Source: an uncultured Muribaculaceae bacterium (GTDB lineage Bacteria > Bacteroidota > Bacteroidia > Bacteroidales > Muribaculaceae). Taken from it: a stretch of 64,000 nt of DNA. Position numbers and translations under genes: made by a program. Below, piece by piece: positions 35,325 to 42,928 of the stretch. Location of the stretch: positions 1-64,000 of the forward strand of contig CAJUKD010000001.1 of the NCBI GenBank assembly GCA_910587235.1, read 5' to 3'. The first letter of the stretch is position 1. Every line of letters starts with the position of its first letter. The notes beneath the pieces were generated by a model. The model ran no database searches, was not told the origin of the DNA, and saw only the letters and a program-made list of their open reading frames with translations.

Positions 35325-35355
35325 TTTGAAAATTCGGTAAAAGGACTTACCTTTG
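35325..35355 (+). promoter_or_regulatory. Bacteroidetes promoter for mutA-mutB
   Basis: TTTG (35325-35328), a 19-base spacer, then TACCTTTG (35348-35355): both exact. The leader would be about 100 bases, with a weak ACGT/CGGG hairpin and no recognisable cobalamin riboswitch. Confidence 0.7.
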
Positions 35356-35462
35356 TCAGTATAACGTGCGGGTTATGGATCCGACCATTCCCGACGTGCC
35401 TTAAATCGTTTCGTAAACAGAATTTATACTTATAATTTTTTTAGATTCCACGCTATCAAGTT

Positions 35463-37310
35463 ATGGCAGAAAAAAAAGAAAAATTGTTCGACCAGTTCCC
35501 GGGCGTCAGCTATGAGGAATGGCGGGCAAAGGTTGAAGCGGACCTGAAGGGCGCCGATTTCAACAAGAAACTGGTGTGGCGCACCAATGAGGGTTTCAAC
35601 GTTGAACCTATCTATCGCGCCGAGGACATTGCCTCCTTCAAAACTACGGAAAGCTTGCCGGGGCAGTTTCCCTACGTCCGCGGCACACGTGCCGACAATG
35701 ACTGGCTGCATCGCCAGAACATCATCGCCGACAGTGCAGCCGAAGCCAATGCCATCGCTCTCGATGTGCTCGGCAAGGGCATCAATTCTCTCGGTTTTAA
35801 GGTGGCCGACGCCGCAGATGTGGCAGTGCTGCTTAAAGGCATAGATCTTGCTGCTGTCGAGATCAATCTTAACTGCTGTCCTTCGAAAGCAGTAGAAGTG
35901 GCTCGCGCTCTTGTGGCTTGCGTCAAGGAGCAGGGTGCTACAGACTCATTCCGCGGTTCTGTGGAATACAATCCTCTGCGTCGTGCGTTGCGCCATGGCG
36001 ATACAGCTGTCGACACAGCCGCAATCGCCGGGCAGGCCTGCGAACTTCTCGATGCCGTCGCCGAAGTCAAAGGAATACGTTGCCTCGACGTGGCTTCCGT
36101 AATTCTGGCGAATGGCGGAGCTTTCATTTATCAGGAACTCGGTTATGCCCTGAGCTGGGGTTCGGCGTGGATGACCATGCTTACCGAAGCCGGACGCAAG
36201 GCTGAAGAAGTGGCCGCCCGCATCAAGTTTGACATGTGTGTGTCGTCGAACTTCTTTATGGAAATCGCCAAATTCCGTGCCGCCCGCATGCTGTGGGCGC
36301 AGATTGTAGAGCAGTACAAGCCTGCTTGCGACTGCGCTGCCAAGATGATGGTATGCGCTACGACATCCACATTCAACCAGACCATTTACGATGCCCATGT
36401 GAACCTTCTGCGCAGCCAGACCGAGGCATTCTCGGCATGTGTGGCAGGCGTCGATTCCATGGTGGTGACACCTTTCGATGCACCCTATAAGCGTCCGGAT
36501 GCGTTCTCCGAGCGTATCGCCCGCAACCAGCAGTTCCTGCTCAAGGAAGAAAGCCACATGGACAAGGTCGTCGACCCTGCCGGCGGTTCCTACTACGTCG
36601 AAACGCTGACTGTGAATCTTGCCCGCGAAGGCTGGAAACTATTCCTCGAAACCGAGGAACAGTGTGGATTCTTCGCTGTCGTTGCAGAAGGCAAGGTGCA
36701 GGATGCCGTTAACGCTTCCAATGCCAAGCGCCATACCGATGTGGCACGTCGCAAAGAAGTGCTGCTCGGCACAAACCAGTTCCCGAATATCAACGAAATG
36801 GCCGCGGACAAAATATCTCAGACCGGTTGCGGTTGCAAATGCGGCTGTGGTGCCGAGAAAGGACCGCATGCACTGTCGATGAAGCGTGCCGCTTCCGATT
36901 TTGAAGCTTTGCGTCTGGCTACCGAGGCCTCCGCGAAACGCCCCAAAGTGTTCATGCTTACTATAGGCAACCTTGCCATGCGTCTGGCACGAGCGCAATT
37001 CTCTACAAACTTCTTTGGCTGTGCCGGTTATGAGATCATTGACAACCTCGGTTTCGATACAGTAGAGGAGGGTGTCGATGCAGCTCTTGCCAAGGGGGCG
37101 GATGTAGTCGTGCTCTGTTCGTCCGACGACGAATACGCCGAACTGGCTCCCGCAGCCTACCGTTACCTTGCCGGCCGCGCCGAATTTGTTGTGGCAGGTG
37201 CTCCGGTTTGTATGGAAGCACTTCAGGCCGAAGGCATCACCAACTTCGTGCACGTACGTTGCAATGTGCTCGAAACACTCCAAGCATTCAACGCCAAACT
37301 TCTTAAATAA
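35463..37310 (+). CDS. mutA: Methylmalonyl-CoA mutase small subunit
   Basis: Beta subunit of the heterodimeric B12 enzyme interconverting succinyl-CoA and (R)-methylmalonyl-CoA on the way to propionate; 615 residues, the normal length. The N-terminal TIM-barrel domain (~1-440) keeps the family blocks (WRTNEGFNVEPIYRAEDI, DPAGGSYYVETLT). The C-terminal B12-fold domain (~480-615) lacks the DxHxxG cobalamin motif, as expected for this non-catalytic subunit. Between them is a short linker with four alternating Cys, GCGCKCGCG (C456, C458, C460, C462), which looks metal-binding and is discussed in the findings. mutB follows after 16 bases. Confidence 0.94.
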   Translation: MAEKKEKLFDQFPGVSYEEWRAKVEADLKGADFNKKLVWRTNEGFNVEPIYRAEDIASFKTTESLPGQFPYVRGTRADNDWLHRQNIIADSAAEANAIALDVLGKGINSLGFKVADAADVAVLLKGIDLAAVEINLNCCPSKAVEVARALVACVKEQGATDSFRGSVEYNPLRRALRHGDTAVDTAAIAGQACELLDAVAEVKGIRCLDVASVILANGGAFIYQELGYALSWGSAWMTMLTEAGRKAEEVAARIKFDMCVSSNFFMEIAKFRAARMLWAQIVEQYKPACDCAAKMMVCATTSTFNQTIYDAHVNLLRSQTEAFSACVAGVDSMVVTPFDAPYKRPDAFSERIARNQQFLLKEESHMDKVVDPAGGSYYVETLTVNLAREGWKLFLETEEQCGFFAVVAEGKVQDAVNASNAKRHTDVARRKEVLLGTNQFPNINEMAADKISQTGCGCKCGCGAEKGPHALSMKRAASDFEALRLATEASAKRPKVFMLTIGNLAMRLARAQFSTNFFGCAGYEIIDNLGFDTVEEGVDAALAKGADVVVLCSSDDEYAELAPAAYRYLAGRAEFVVAGAPVCMEALQAEGITNFVHVRCNVLETLQAFNAKLLK

Positions 37311-37326
37311 CACGGTTACAACAGCT

Positions 37327-39462
37327 ATGAAACCCGATTTCAAGACAATCGACATAAGCGCCGCCGCTGCCGGCGCCCAATCCTCCGCCGCGGTAACCGC
37401 CACGGAAGACTGGCTCACTCCCGAACTTATCCCCGTAAAATCAGTCTACACCAAGGAAGACCTCGAAGGTCTGGAACATCTGAACTATGTGTCGGGTATT
37501 CCTCCGTTCCTTCGTGGCCCGTACAGCGCCATGTATCCTTTGCGTCCCTGGACAATCCGTCAGTACGCCGGATTCTCGACGGCCGCCGAATCCAATGCTT
37601 TCTACCGCCGCAACCTTGCATCAGGTCAGAAAGGTCTTTCGGTGGCATTCGACCTTGCAACTCACCGAGGCTATGACGCCGACCATTCCCGTGTTGTAGG
37701 CGACGTAGGCAAGGCGGGTGTGTCCATCTGCTCGCTCGACGACATGAAAGTTCTTTTCGACGGTATCCCCTTGAACAAGATGTCCGTGTCGATGACAATG
37801 AACGGTGCCGTTCTTCCCGTACTCGCATTCTACATCAATGCCGGACTGGAACAGGGTGCCAAACTCGAAGAGATGGCAGGTACAATTCAGAACGACATTC
37901 TGAAAGAATTCATGGTGCGCAACACCTATATATATCCGCCGGAGTTCTCGATGCGTATTATCGCCGATATTTTCGAGTACACATCGCAGAATATGCCCAA
38001 GTTCAACTCGATTTCCATATCAGGCTACCACATGCAGGAAGCCGGTGCTACATGCGACATCGAACTTGCCTACACTCTGGCCGACGGACTCGAATATCTG
38101 CGTGCCGGTGTCAATGCCGGTATGGATATCGACGCTTTCGCTCCGCGCCTGTCTTTCTTCTGGGCAATAGGCATGAATTACTTTATGGAAGTGGCTAAGA
38201 TGCGTGCCGCTCGTATGCTCTGGGCCAAGATCGTCAAGCAGTTCAACCCCAAGAACCCCAAGTCGCTGGCCCTGCGTACACACTCGCAGACATCCGGATG
38301 GTCGCTGACAGAGCAGGATCCGTTCAACAATGTCGGACGTACCTGTATCGAAGCCATGGGCGCCGCTCTCGGACATACCCAGTCGCTTCACACCAACGCT
38401 CTTGACGAAGCTATCGCCCTGCCAACTGATTTCTCTGCGCGTATTGCTCGTAATACCCAGATATATATCCAGGAGGAAACTCAGGTTACCCGCGAAATCG
38501 ACCCATGGGGCGGTTCTTACTATGTCGAGGCTCTTACCAACGAGATAGCACACCGCGCATGGGAGCATATCCAGGAAATCGAGAAACTCGGCGGAATGGC
38601 CAAGGCTATCGAAACAGGGCTTCCCAAGCTGCGTATCGAGGAAGCTGCTGCCCGCACACAGGCGCGCATCGACTCCGGTCGTCAGACAATCGTCGGTATC
38701 AACAAGTATCGACTTGACCACGAGGATCCTATCGATATCCTCGAAATCGATAATACCGAGGTGCGCAAGGAACAGATAGAACGTCTTAACGACGTGAAGG
38801 CTCACCGCGACGAAGCCAAGGTGAAAGAAGCTCTTGCCGCCATCACCGAATGCGTGCGCACCAAGCAGGGCAATCTGCTCGATCTGGCTGTGAAAGCTGC
38901 CGGTCTGCGTGCCACACTTGGTGAAATTTCCGACGCCTGCGAAGAAGTCGTAGGACGTTATAAAGCAGTAATCAGAACAATTTCAGGCGTGTACTCGAAC
39001 GAAACAAAAGAAGATCCGGATTTCCTGCGCGCTCGTCAGATGTGCGAGGATTTTGCAAAGCGCGAAGGCCGCCAGCCTCGTATCATGATTGCCAAGATGG
39101 GGCAGGACGGTCACGACCGTGGTGCCAAAGTAGTAGCTACCGGCTATGCCGACTGCGGTTTCGACGTTGACATGGGTCCGCTTTTCCAGACTCCTGCCGA
39201 GGCTGCCCGCCAGGCTGTGGAGAATGACGTGCACATTCTCGGTGTATCGTCGCTGGCTGCAGGACACAAGACTCTTGTTCCTCAGGTCATAGAAGAACTT
39301 CGCAAGCTCGGCCGCGAGGATATCATGGTGACAGCCGGCGGTGTCATTCCCGCTCAGGACTATGACTTCCTTTACAAAGCCGGTGTAGCCGCTATCTTCG
39401 GTCCCGGTACGCGTATTCCGGCATCTGCGATCAAGATGCTTGAAATCCTCAACGAAGAATAA
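37327..39462 (+). CDS. mutB: Methylmalonyl-CoA mutase large subunit
   Basis: Catalytic alpha subunit of 711 residues. The ATG at 37327 (MKPDFKTIDIS) is the family start; upstream in-frame codons lie inside mutA. The N-terminal CoA-binding region has YVSGIPPFLRGPYSAMYPLRPWTIRQYAGFSTAAESN, and the barrel carries RTHSQTSGWSLTEQDPFNNVGRT. The cobalamin-binding domain has the motif GQDGHDRGAKVVATGYADCGFDVDMGPLF, with the DxHxxG whose His ligates cobalt. It forms a heterodimer with MutA. Methylmalonyl-CoA epimerase and decarboxylase genes are not in the window. A cluster of three hairpins lies after the stop. Confidence 0.96.
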   Translation: MKPDFKTIDISAAAAGAQSSAAVTATEDWLTPELIPVKSVYTKEDLEGLEHLNYVSGIPPFLRGPYSAMYPLRPWTIRQYAGFSTAAESNAFYRRNLASGQKGLSVAFDLATHRGYDADHSRVVGDVGKAGVSICSLDDMKVLFDGIPLNKMSVSMTMNGAVLPVLAFYINAGLEQGAKLEEMAGTIQNDILKEFMVRNTYIYPPEFSMRIIADIFEYTSQNMPKFNSISISGYHMQEAGATCDIELAYTLADGLEYLRAGVNAGMDIDAFAPRLSFFWAIGMNYFMEVAKMRAARMLWAKIVKQFNPKNPKSLALRTHSQTSGWSLTEQDPFNNVGRTCIEAMGAALGHTQSLHTNALDEAIALPTDFSARIARNTQIYIQEETQVTREIDPWGGSYYVEALTNEIAHRAWEHIQEIEKLGGMAKAIETGLPKLRIEEAAARTQARIDSGRQTIVGINKYRLDHEDPIDILEIDNTEVRKEQIERLNDVKAHRDEAKVKEALAAITECVRTKQGNLLDLAVKAAGLRATLGEISDACEEVVGRYKAVIRTISGVYSNETKEDPDFLRARQMCEDFAKREGRQPRIMIAKMGQDGHDRGAKVVATGYADCGFDVDMGPLFQTPAEAARQAVENDVHILGVSSLAAGHKTLVPQVIEELRKLGREDIMVTAGGVIPAQDYDFLYKAGVAAIFGPGTRIPASAIKMLEILNEE

Positions 39463-39481
39463 CAAACTCAACATTCCCTCC

Positions 39482-39514
39482 GGATCCTGCCGACTTCCCA
39501 TTAAGGCAGGATCC
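39482..39514 (+). terminator. First of three hairpins after mutB
   Basis: GGATCCTGCC (39482-39491) pairs perfectly with GGCAGGATCC (39505-39514) over a 13-base loop. No T run follows, so it may be an mRNA 3'-end stabilising hairpin. Confidence 0.55.
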
Positions 39515-39524
39515 ATATATCCCG

Positions 39525-39560
39525 AAACCGGCGTCTGTCGTGATGACAGGCGCCGGTTTT
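39525..39560 (+). terminator. Second hairpin, probable mutAB terminator
   Basis: A 15-bp stem with one G-U pair (39525-39539 with 39545-39559) and a 5-base loop, ending in TTTT on the plus strand. Confidence 0.65.
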
Positions 39561-39571
39561 CAGTCGATAAA

Positions 39572-39597
39572 AAAAGCCGCGCAAGTGCGCGGCTTTT
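39572..39597 (-). terminator. Third hairpin, probable nagB terminator
   Basis: AAAAGCCGCGC (39572-39582) pairs perfectly with GCGCGGCTTTT (39587-39597). On the minus strand a T7 run follows, 23 bases past the nagB stop; on the plus strand the tail is TTTT. Confidence 0.8.
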
Positions 39598-39620
39598 AAT
39601 CTATATCTATGTTTTTTTTC

Positions 39621-40430
39621 TTATAGTTGTGTAGCGGGGTCGATATTGGCGGCCTCGATGTCCTTGAAGTAGCGGTATGTGCTTACTTTCAGTTCGGCGC
39701 AAGCGTCCTCGTCGGCTACGATAAGAGCCTTGGGGTGCATCTGCAGGGCGGAGAGAGTCCACATCTGGGAGATGCCGCCTTCTACGCCGTGATGCAGCGC
39801 GCGGGCTTTGTTGTAGCCGTTGACGATGATCAGTACGCTGCGGGCGTCCATCACAGTGCCCACACCGACTGTCAGCGCTGTCTTGGGAACCTGATTCACG
39901 TCACCGTCGAAGAAACGCGAGTTGGCGATTATGGTGTCCTGGGTGAGGGTTTTCATGCGTGTGCGCGAACGCAGGGATGATCCGGGTTCGTTGAACGCGA
40001 TGTGACCGTCGGGTCCTACTCCGCCGAGGAAGAGGTCGATACCGCCGTAGGATGCTATCTTTTCTTCATAGCGGCGGCATTCTTCTGCGGGATCGGTTGC
40101 GTTGCCGTTGAGGATGTTGACGTTTTCGGCAGGGATGTCGATGTGGCTGAAAAAGTTGTTCCACATGAAGCTGTAGTAGCTTTCTTTGTGTTCGCGGGGC
40201 AGTCCGCAATATTCATCCATGTTGAAAGTCACTACGTTGCGGAACGATACTTTGCCCTCTTTGTTGAGCTTAATCAGTTCGCGGTACATTCCAAGGGGTG
40301 AGCTGCCTGTGGGGCATCCGAGGATGAAGGGATGTTCTGCCGTGGGGTTTGCTTCGTTGATGCGGGCGGCCACGTAGTTGGCGGCCCAGCGGGAAACGTC
40401 GCTGTAGTCTTTTTCGATAATAAGTCGCAT
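39621..40430 (-). CDS. nagB: Glucosamine-6-phosphate deaminase
   Basis: Converts glucosamine-6-phosphate to fructose-6-phosphate and ammonia in amino-sugar use; 269 residues, the normal length. All catalytic motifs are intact: FNMDEYCGL (the general-base Asp) and GGVGPDGHIAFNEPGSSL (Asp-Gly-His and Glu). The N-terminal GCPTGSSPLGMYRELI is the phosphate-binding loop. It contrasts with the NagB-like domain at 165-2144, in which these residues are replaced. No nagA or regulator is adjacent. The strong terminator at 39572-39597 follows it. Confidence 0.97.
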   Translation of the reverse strand: MRLIIEKDYSDVSRWAANYVAARINEANPTAEHPFILGCPTGSSPLGMYRELIKLNKEGKVSFRNVVTFNMDEYCGLPREHKESYYSFMWNNFFSHIDIPAENVNILNGNATDPAEECRRYEEKIASYGGIDLFLGGVGPDGHIAFNEPGSSLRSRTRMKTLTQDTIIANSRFFDGDVNQVPKTALTVGVGTVMDARSVLIIVNGYNKARALHHGVEGGISQMWTLSALQMHPKALIVADEDACAELKVSTYRYFKDIEAANIDPATQL

Positions 40431-40483
40431 AGTGTAAAAAGGTTAATTAAAGATTAATAAGTGAAGTGAATTTATAAATCTAA

Positions 40484-40517
40484 AAACTCGACCCGGAAAA
40501 GTTATGTTTCCGGGTCG
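40484..40517 (-). terminator. Terminator of the outer-membrane barrel gene
   Basis: CGACCCGGAAA (40489-40499) pairs perfectly with TTTCCGGGTCG (40507-40517); the minus strand continues with a short T run. It lies 15 bases past the stop. Confidence 0.8.
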
Positions 40518-40531
40518 TGCTTTGTTTTTTA

Positions 40532-41167
40532 TCAGAAGAGCCAGGCGGCTGTTACTGTCCAATAGTTATTCTTGCCGTCGATTTCAGTGCCTTGATAGCT
40601 GCTTACTTTCTCGACAACGTTGGTCATGCCAAGACCGTATGACGCACCGATCTGCAGATGCGAGAACAGTTGTACGCCAAGACCGAAGTTCCAGGCGATG
40701 TCTACGCTCTTGTTCTTGTAAGCATCTGTTATCGCTTTCTTGGAGCAGAGGAATGCGAAACTTGGGCCGGTGAATACGTAAGGGGTGAATACTTTGCCGA
40801 TAAGGGGCAGATTGAGTTTGTATTTGAGGTTTACGGGGATTTCGATGTAGTCGCGGCTACGGAATTTCTTGTCGGTTAGCACGCCGATTATTTCCTGGCT
40901 GTCGCTGTTTGAGGTCGCGCCCTGAATGTTACGGTGTACGTACATGACAGAGGCATCGAAACCGACGTTGATGATAGGCACAGTGAATTCCACCTGTACA
41001 CCGCCTGTGAAGCCGGCGCGGTTTTCGGAATCGAAAATTTCTTTGTTGAAGCGCATCGAGTTCACCTCCATGCCCACTCTCGGACCGATTGCGAACTGAG
41101 CTGAAGCTGTGCCTGCGGTTGCGATTATGGCAACAATGGCAAACAGAATTCGTTTTGCGATGTTCAT
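40532..41167 (-). CDS. Outer-membrane beta-barrel protein (PorT/OMP_b-brl family)
   Basis: Predicted eight-stranded outer-membrane barrel of 211 residues. The signal peptide is RILFAIVAIIATAGTASAQ, and the mature part begins FAIGPRVGMEVNSM, characteristic of the PorT-like OMP_b-brl_2 domain. Alternating hydrophobic strands run to the C-terminal Phe (YWTVTAAWLF), as expected for BAM-dependent insertion. This family includes PorT of the type IX machinery but is mostly of unknown role. Assignment to type IX secretion would be speculative. It has its own -7 box and terminator. Confidence 0.87.
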   Translation of the reverse strand: MNIAKRILFAIVAIIATAGTASAQFAIGPRVGMEVNSMRFNKEIFDSENRAGFTGGVQVEFTVPIINVGFDASVMYVHRNIQGATSNSDSQEIIGVLTDKKFRSRDYIEIPVNLKYKLNLPLIGKVFTPYVFTGPSFAFLCSKKAITDAYKNKSVDIAWNFGLGVQLFSHLQIGASYGLGMTNVVEKVSSYQGTEIDGKNNYWTVTAAWLF

Positions 41168-41243
41168 AGCGTTCTATTTTATTATGGTTGAATATATTGA
41201 TCTTTTATTGTACAGAGTCAGAGCCGCGAGGCTTTTTCGTCGG

Positions 41244-41251
41244 CAAAGTTA
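41244..41251 (-). promoter_or_regulatory. Candidate -7 box for the barrel gene
   Basis: TAACTTTG on the minus strand, exact TAnnTTTG match, 76 bases before the start. Confidence 0.6.
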
Positions 41252-41334
41252 GTGCTTTTTTTGAGTAAATTGACTTTAATGTGAAAATTCTTTTAAAAAA
41301 TCCACGGTGTTATTTAATTAAGGGCGAAAAATAT

Positions 41335-41342
41335 TATTTTTG
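41335..41342 (+). promoter_or_regulatory. Candidate -7 box immediately before the MIP18-family gene
   Basis: TATTTTTG, exact TAnnTTTG match, only 6 bases before the ATG at 41349. Use of this promoter would give a nearly leaderless mRNA. Confidence 0.45.
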
Positions 41343-41348
41343 TGGAAT

Positions 41349-41669
41349 ATGACACAGGACGAACGCATAGCAATAGAAGAAAAGGTTGTGGAGATGCTCC
41401 GCACCGTTTATGATCCCGAGATACCTGTCGACATCTACAGCCTCGGACTTGTATACCGTATTGAGCTTTCGGATGAAGGTGAGCTGACGGTCGATATGAC
41501 TCTGACCGCGCCCAACTGTCCTATGGCGGACTTTATAATGGAGGACGTCAGGATGAAGCTCGAATCGATAGACGGAGTAAGTGCTGTCAATGTCAATATA
41601 GTATTCGAGCCTGAATGGACTCAGGACATGATGAGTGAGGAAGCCAAGCTTGAACTTGGTCTGCTTTGA
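41349..41669 (+). CDS. MIP18/SufT-like Fe-S assembly protein (DUF59)
   Basis: Cytoplasmic protein of 106 residues. The DUF59 signature VYDPEIPVDIYSLGLVYRIEL and the Cys-containing LTAPNCPMADFI are present, which places it with SufT/PaaD-like iron-sulfur cluster assembly factors that help load clusters onto apoproteins. No suf genes adjoin it here. The ATG at 41349 is preferred; a TTG start 9 bases upstream overlaps the putative -7 box. The LpxH-like gene follows after 13 bases and is probably cotranscribed. Confidence 0.9.
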   Translation: MTQDERIAIEEKVVEMLRTVYDPEIPVDIYSLGLVYRIELSDEGELTVDMTLTAPNCPMADFIMEDVRMKLESIDGVSAVNVNIVFEPEWTQDMMSEEAKLELGLL

Positions 41670-41682
41670 ATACTGACCGGGA

Positions 41683-42435
41683 GTGGAGAAGCGTCGTAAT
41701 ACATATTTTATAAGCGATCTGCATCTGGGGGCACGATATGTCGCCGACCGTTGCGCACAGGAAAAGCGAGTGGTGTCTTTCCTGCGCTCTATCGCCGGAG
41801 ATGCCAAAGCTCTGTATATGCTTGGCGATGTGCTCGACTACTGGTATGAATACCGTTATGTGGTACCACGCGGTTATGTTCGTTTTTTCGGCGAACTTGC
41901 CCGTCTGGCCGATGCAGGAGTAAAAATATATTGGTTTATCGGCAACCACGATATCTGGCTCTTTGACTATCTTCGGGATGAAATCGGAATTTCGATTGTC
42001 GATCCGGCAGGCGGAGGTATTGAGTCGGAAATCGATGGAAGTGTGTTTTTCCTCGGTCATGGCGACGGGGTAGGGCGTCAGCCACGTGCTTTCCGCTGCC
42101 TTCGCTATCTGTTTCGAAACAAGTTCTGCCAGCGTCTTTATGCCGGCATTCATCCTCGCTGGACTGTCGGGTTCGCCATGAACTGGAGCCGTAGCAGCCG
42201 CAGTAGCCACGAAGGCAAGGCTGAAAGACTTCCGGACAGTATCAGGGCGTTCGCGAGTACATATACCGCCGCCCATCCTGAAGTACATTATATTATTATG
42301 GGGCACTATCATCTTAAAGTCGACGAAGTTGTCGGCAAGCATTGTCGTCTGATTGTGCTCGGCGACTGGATTGACGGCGGATCTTATGCAGTGTTCGACG
42401 GTATGAATCTTGAAATATGTAAGTACAAAGGCTGA
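41683..42435 (+). CDS. UDP-2,3-diacylglucosamine diphosphatase (LpxH-type)
   Basis: Calcineurin-like metallophosphoesterase of 250 residues, probably cleaving UDP-2,3-diacylglucosamine to lipid X in lipid A synthesis. Metal motifs appear in order: ISDLHLGA, LGDVLDYWYE, IGNHDIW, LGHGDGVG and GHYHLKV. The start is GTG at 41683, since no ATG exists nearer the conserved first strand. Length and the family pattern fit Bacteroidetes LpxH homologues. The substrate is inferred. It is 13 bases downstream of the DUF59 gene. Confidence 0.88.
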   Translation: MEKRRNTYFISDLHLGARYVADRCAQEKRVVSFLRSIAGDAKALYMLGDVLDYWYEYRYVVPRGYVRFFGELARLADAGVKIYWFIGNHDIWLFDYLRDEIGISIVDPAGGGIESEIDGSVFFLGHGDGVGRQPRAFRCLRYLFRNKFCQRLYAGIHPRWTVGFAMNWSRSSRSSHEGKAERLPDSIRAFASTYTAAHPEVHYIIMGHYHLKVDEVVGKHCRLIVLGDWIDGGSYAVFDGMNLEICKYKG

Positions 42436-42683
42436 AAGAATCACTATTAATATTTATTAATATATTTTCAGCCAACTTTGATTGAGTGGCTTGCGGATCG
42501 TGCAATTAGCTGCATGATAGCGGAAAAGCAAGTGATGAAGAGCATTTTTTAGCACCTTTGCTTAAAAACTATGTCGTACAACATATAAAAATGTTTGGCA
42601 AATAGTCAGAAAAGCATGACCTTTGTAACGCAAACCTAAAACAATCTTTTTTACCTTAGAAATTGTACCTATTGGAAACCAAT

Positions 42684-42714
42684 AAAAAGGGCCTCTGTGA
42701 CGGAGGCCCTTTTT
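42684..42714 (+). terminator. Strong intrinsic terminator
   Basis: AAAAAGGGCCTC (42684-42695) pairs perfectly with GAGGCCCTTTTT (42703-42714) over a 7-base loop. It is 249 bases past the lpxH-like stop, which is unusually far for that gene. Confidence 0.85.
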
Positions 42715-42845
42715 ATCATCTTTGAATTATTGTGAATGTTGCACCCGGAGATGCCCTCACTGTGCCTTGCCACCTTGCCGGCGTAAAAAGGGGGACTGCT
42801 GCAAAATCTAACATAGCCTCGTTGTGAAAAAATAACATTTTACGC

Positions 42846-42885
42846 TTTGCCCCGCTGTTATATTTATTTTGAACGGCGGGGCGAA
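42846..42885. promoter_or_regulatory. Quasi-palindromic operator over the uxuA promoter
   Basis: TTTGCCCCGCTGTT (42846-42859) and AACGGCGGGGCGAA (42872-42885) are reverse complements at 12 of 14 positions, spaced by 12 bases. The -33 TTTG lies between the arms, so a bound repressor would block RNA polymerase. Confidence 0.6.
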
Positions 42886-42898
42886 TGTCGTAATTTTG
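42868..42898 (+). promoter_or_regulatory. Bacteroidetes promoter for uxuA
   Basis: TTTG (42868-42871), a 19-base spacer, then TAATTTTG (42891-42898): both exact. The uxuA ATG is 30 bases downstream. Confidence 0.75.
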
Positions 42899-42928
42899 TT
42901 CTGCAAACAATAACCTTGAAAGATACCG

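Larger units (their letters stand above)
42436..42928. other. Long intergenic region before uxuA
   Basis: The 493 bases contain no convincing protein gene. Present are two CCTTTG-type sequences near 42555 and 42610 (poor matches to TAnnTTTG), a small ATTGG-AAA-CCAAT hairpin at 42671-42683, a strong terminator at 42684-42714, and the uxuA promoter and operator at 42846-42898. The stretch from about 42565 to 42714 could be a small RNA or the long 3' end of the lpxH transcript. Confidence 0.5.

Noticed and set aside
35356..35462. Cobalamin riboswitch upstream of the B12-dependent mutAB
   Set aside because: The leader is only about 100 bases and lacks a B12-box-like sequence; only a weak hairpin is visible.
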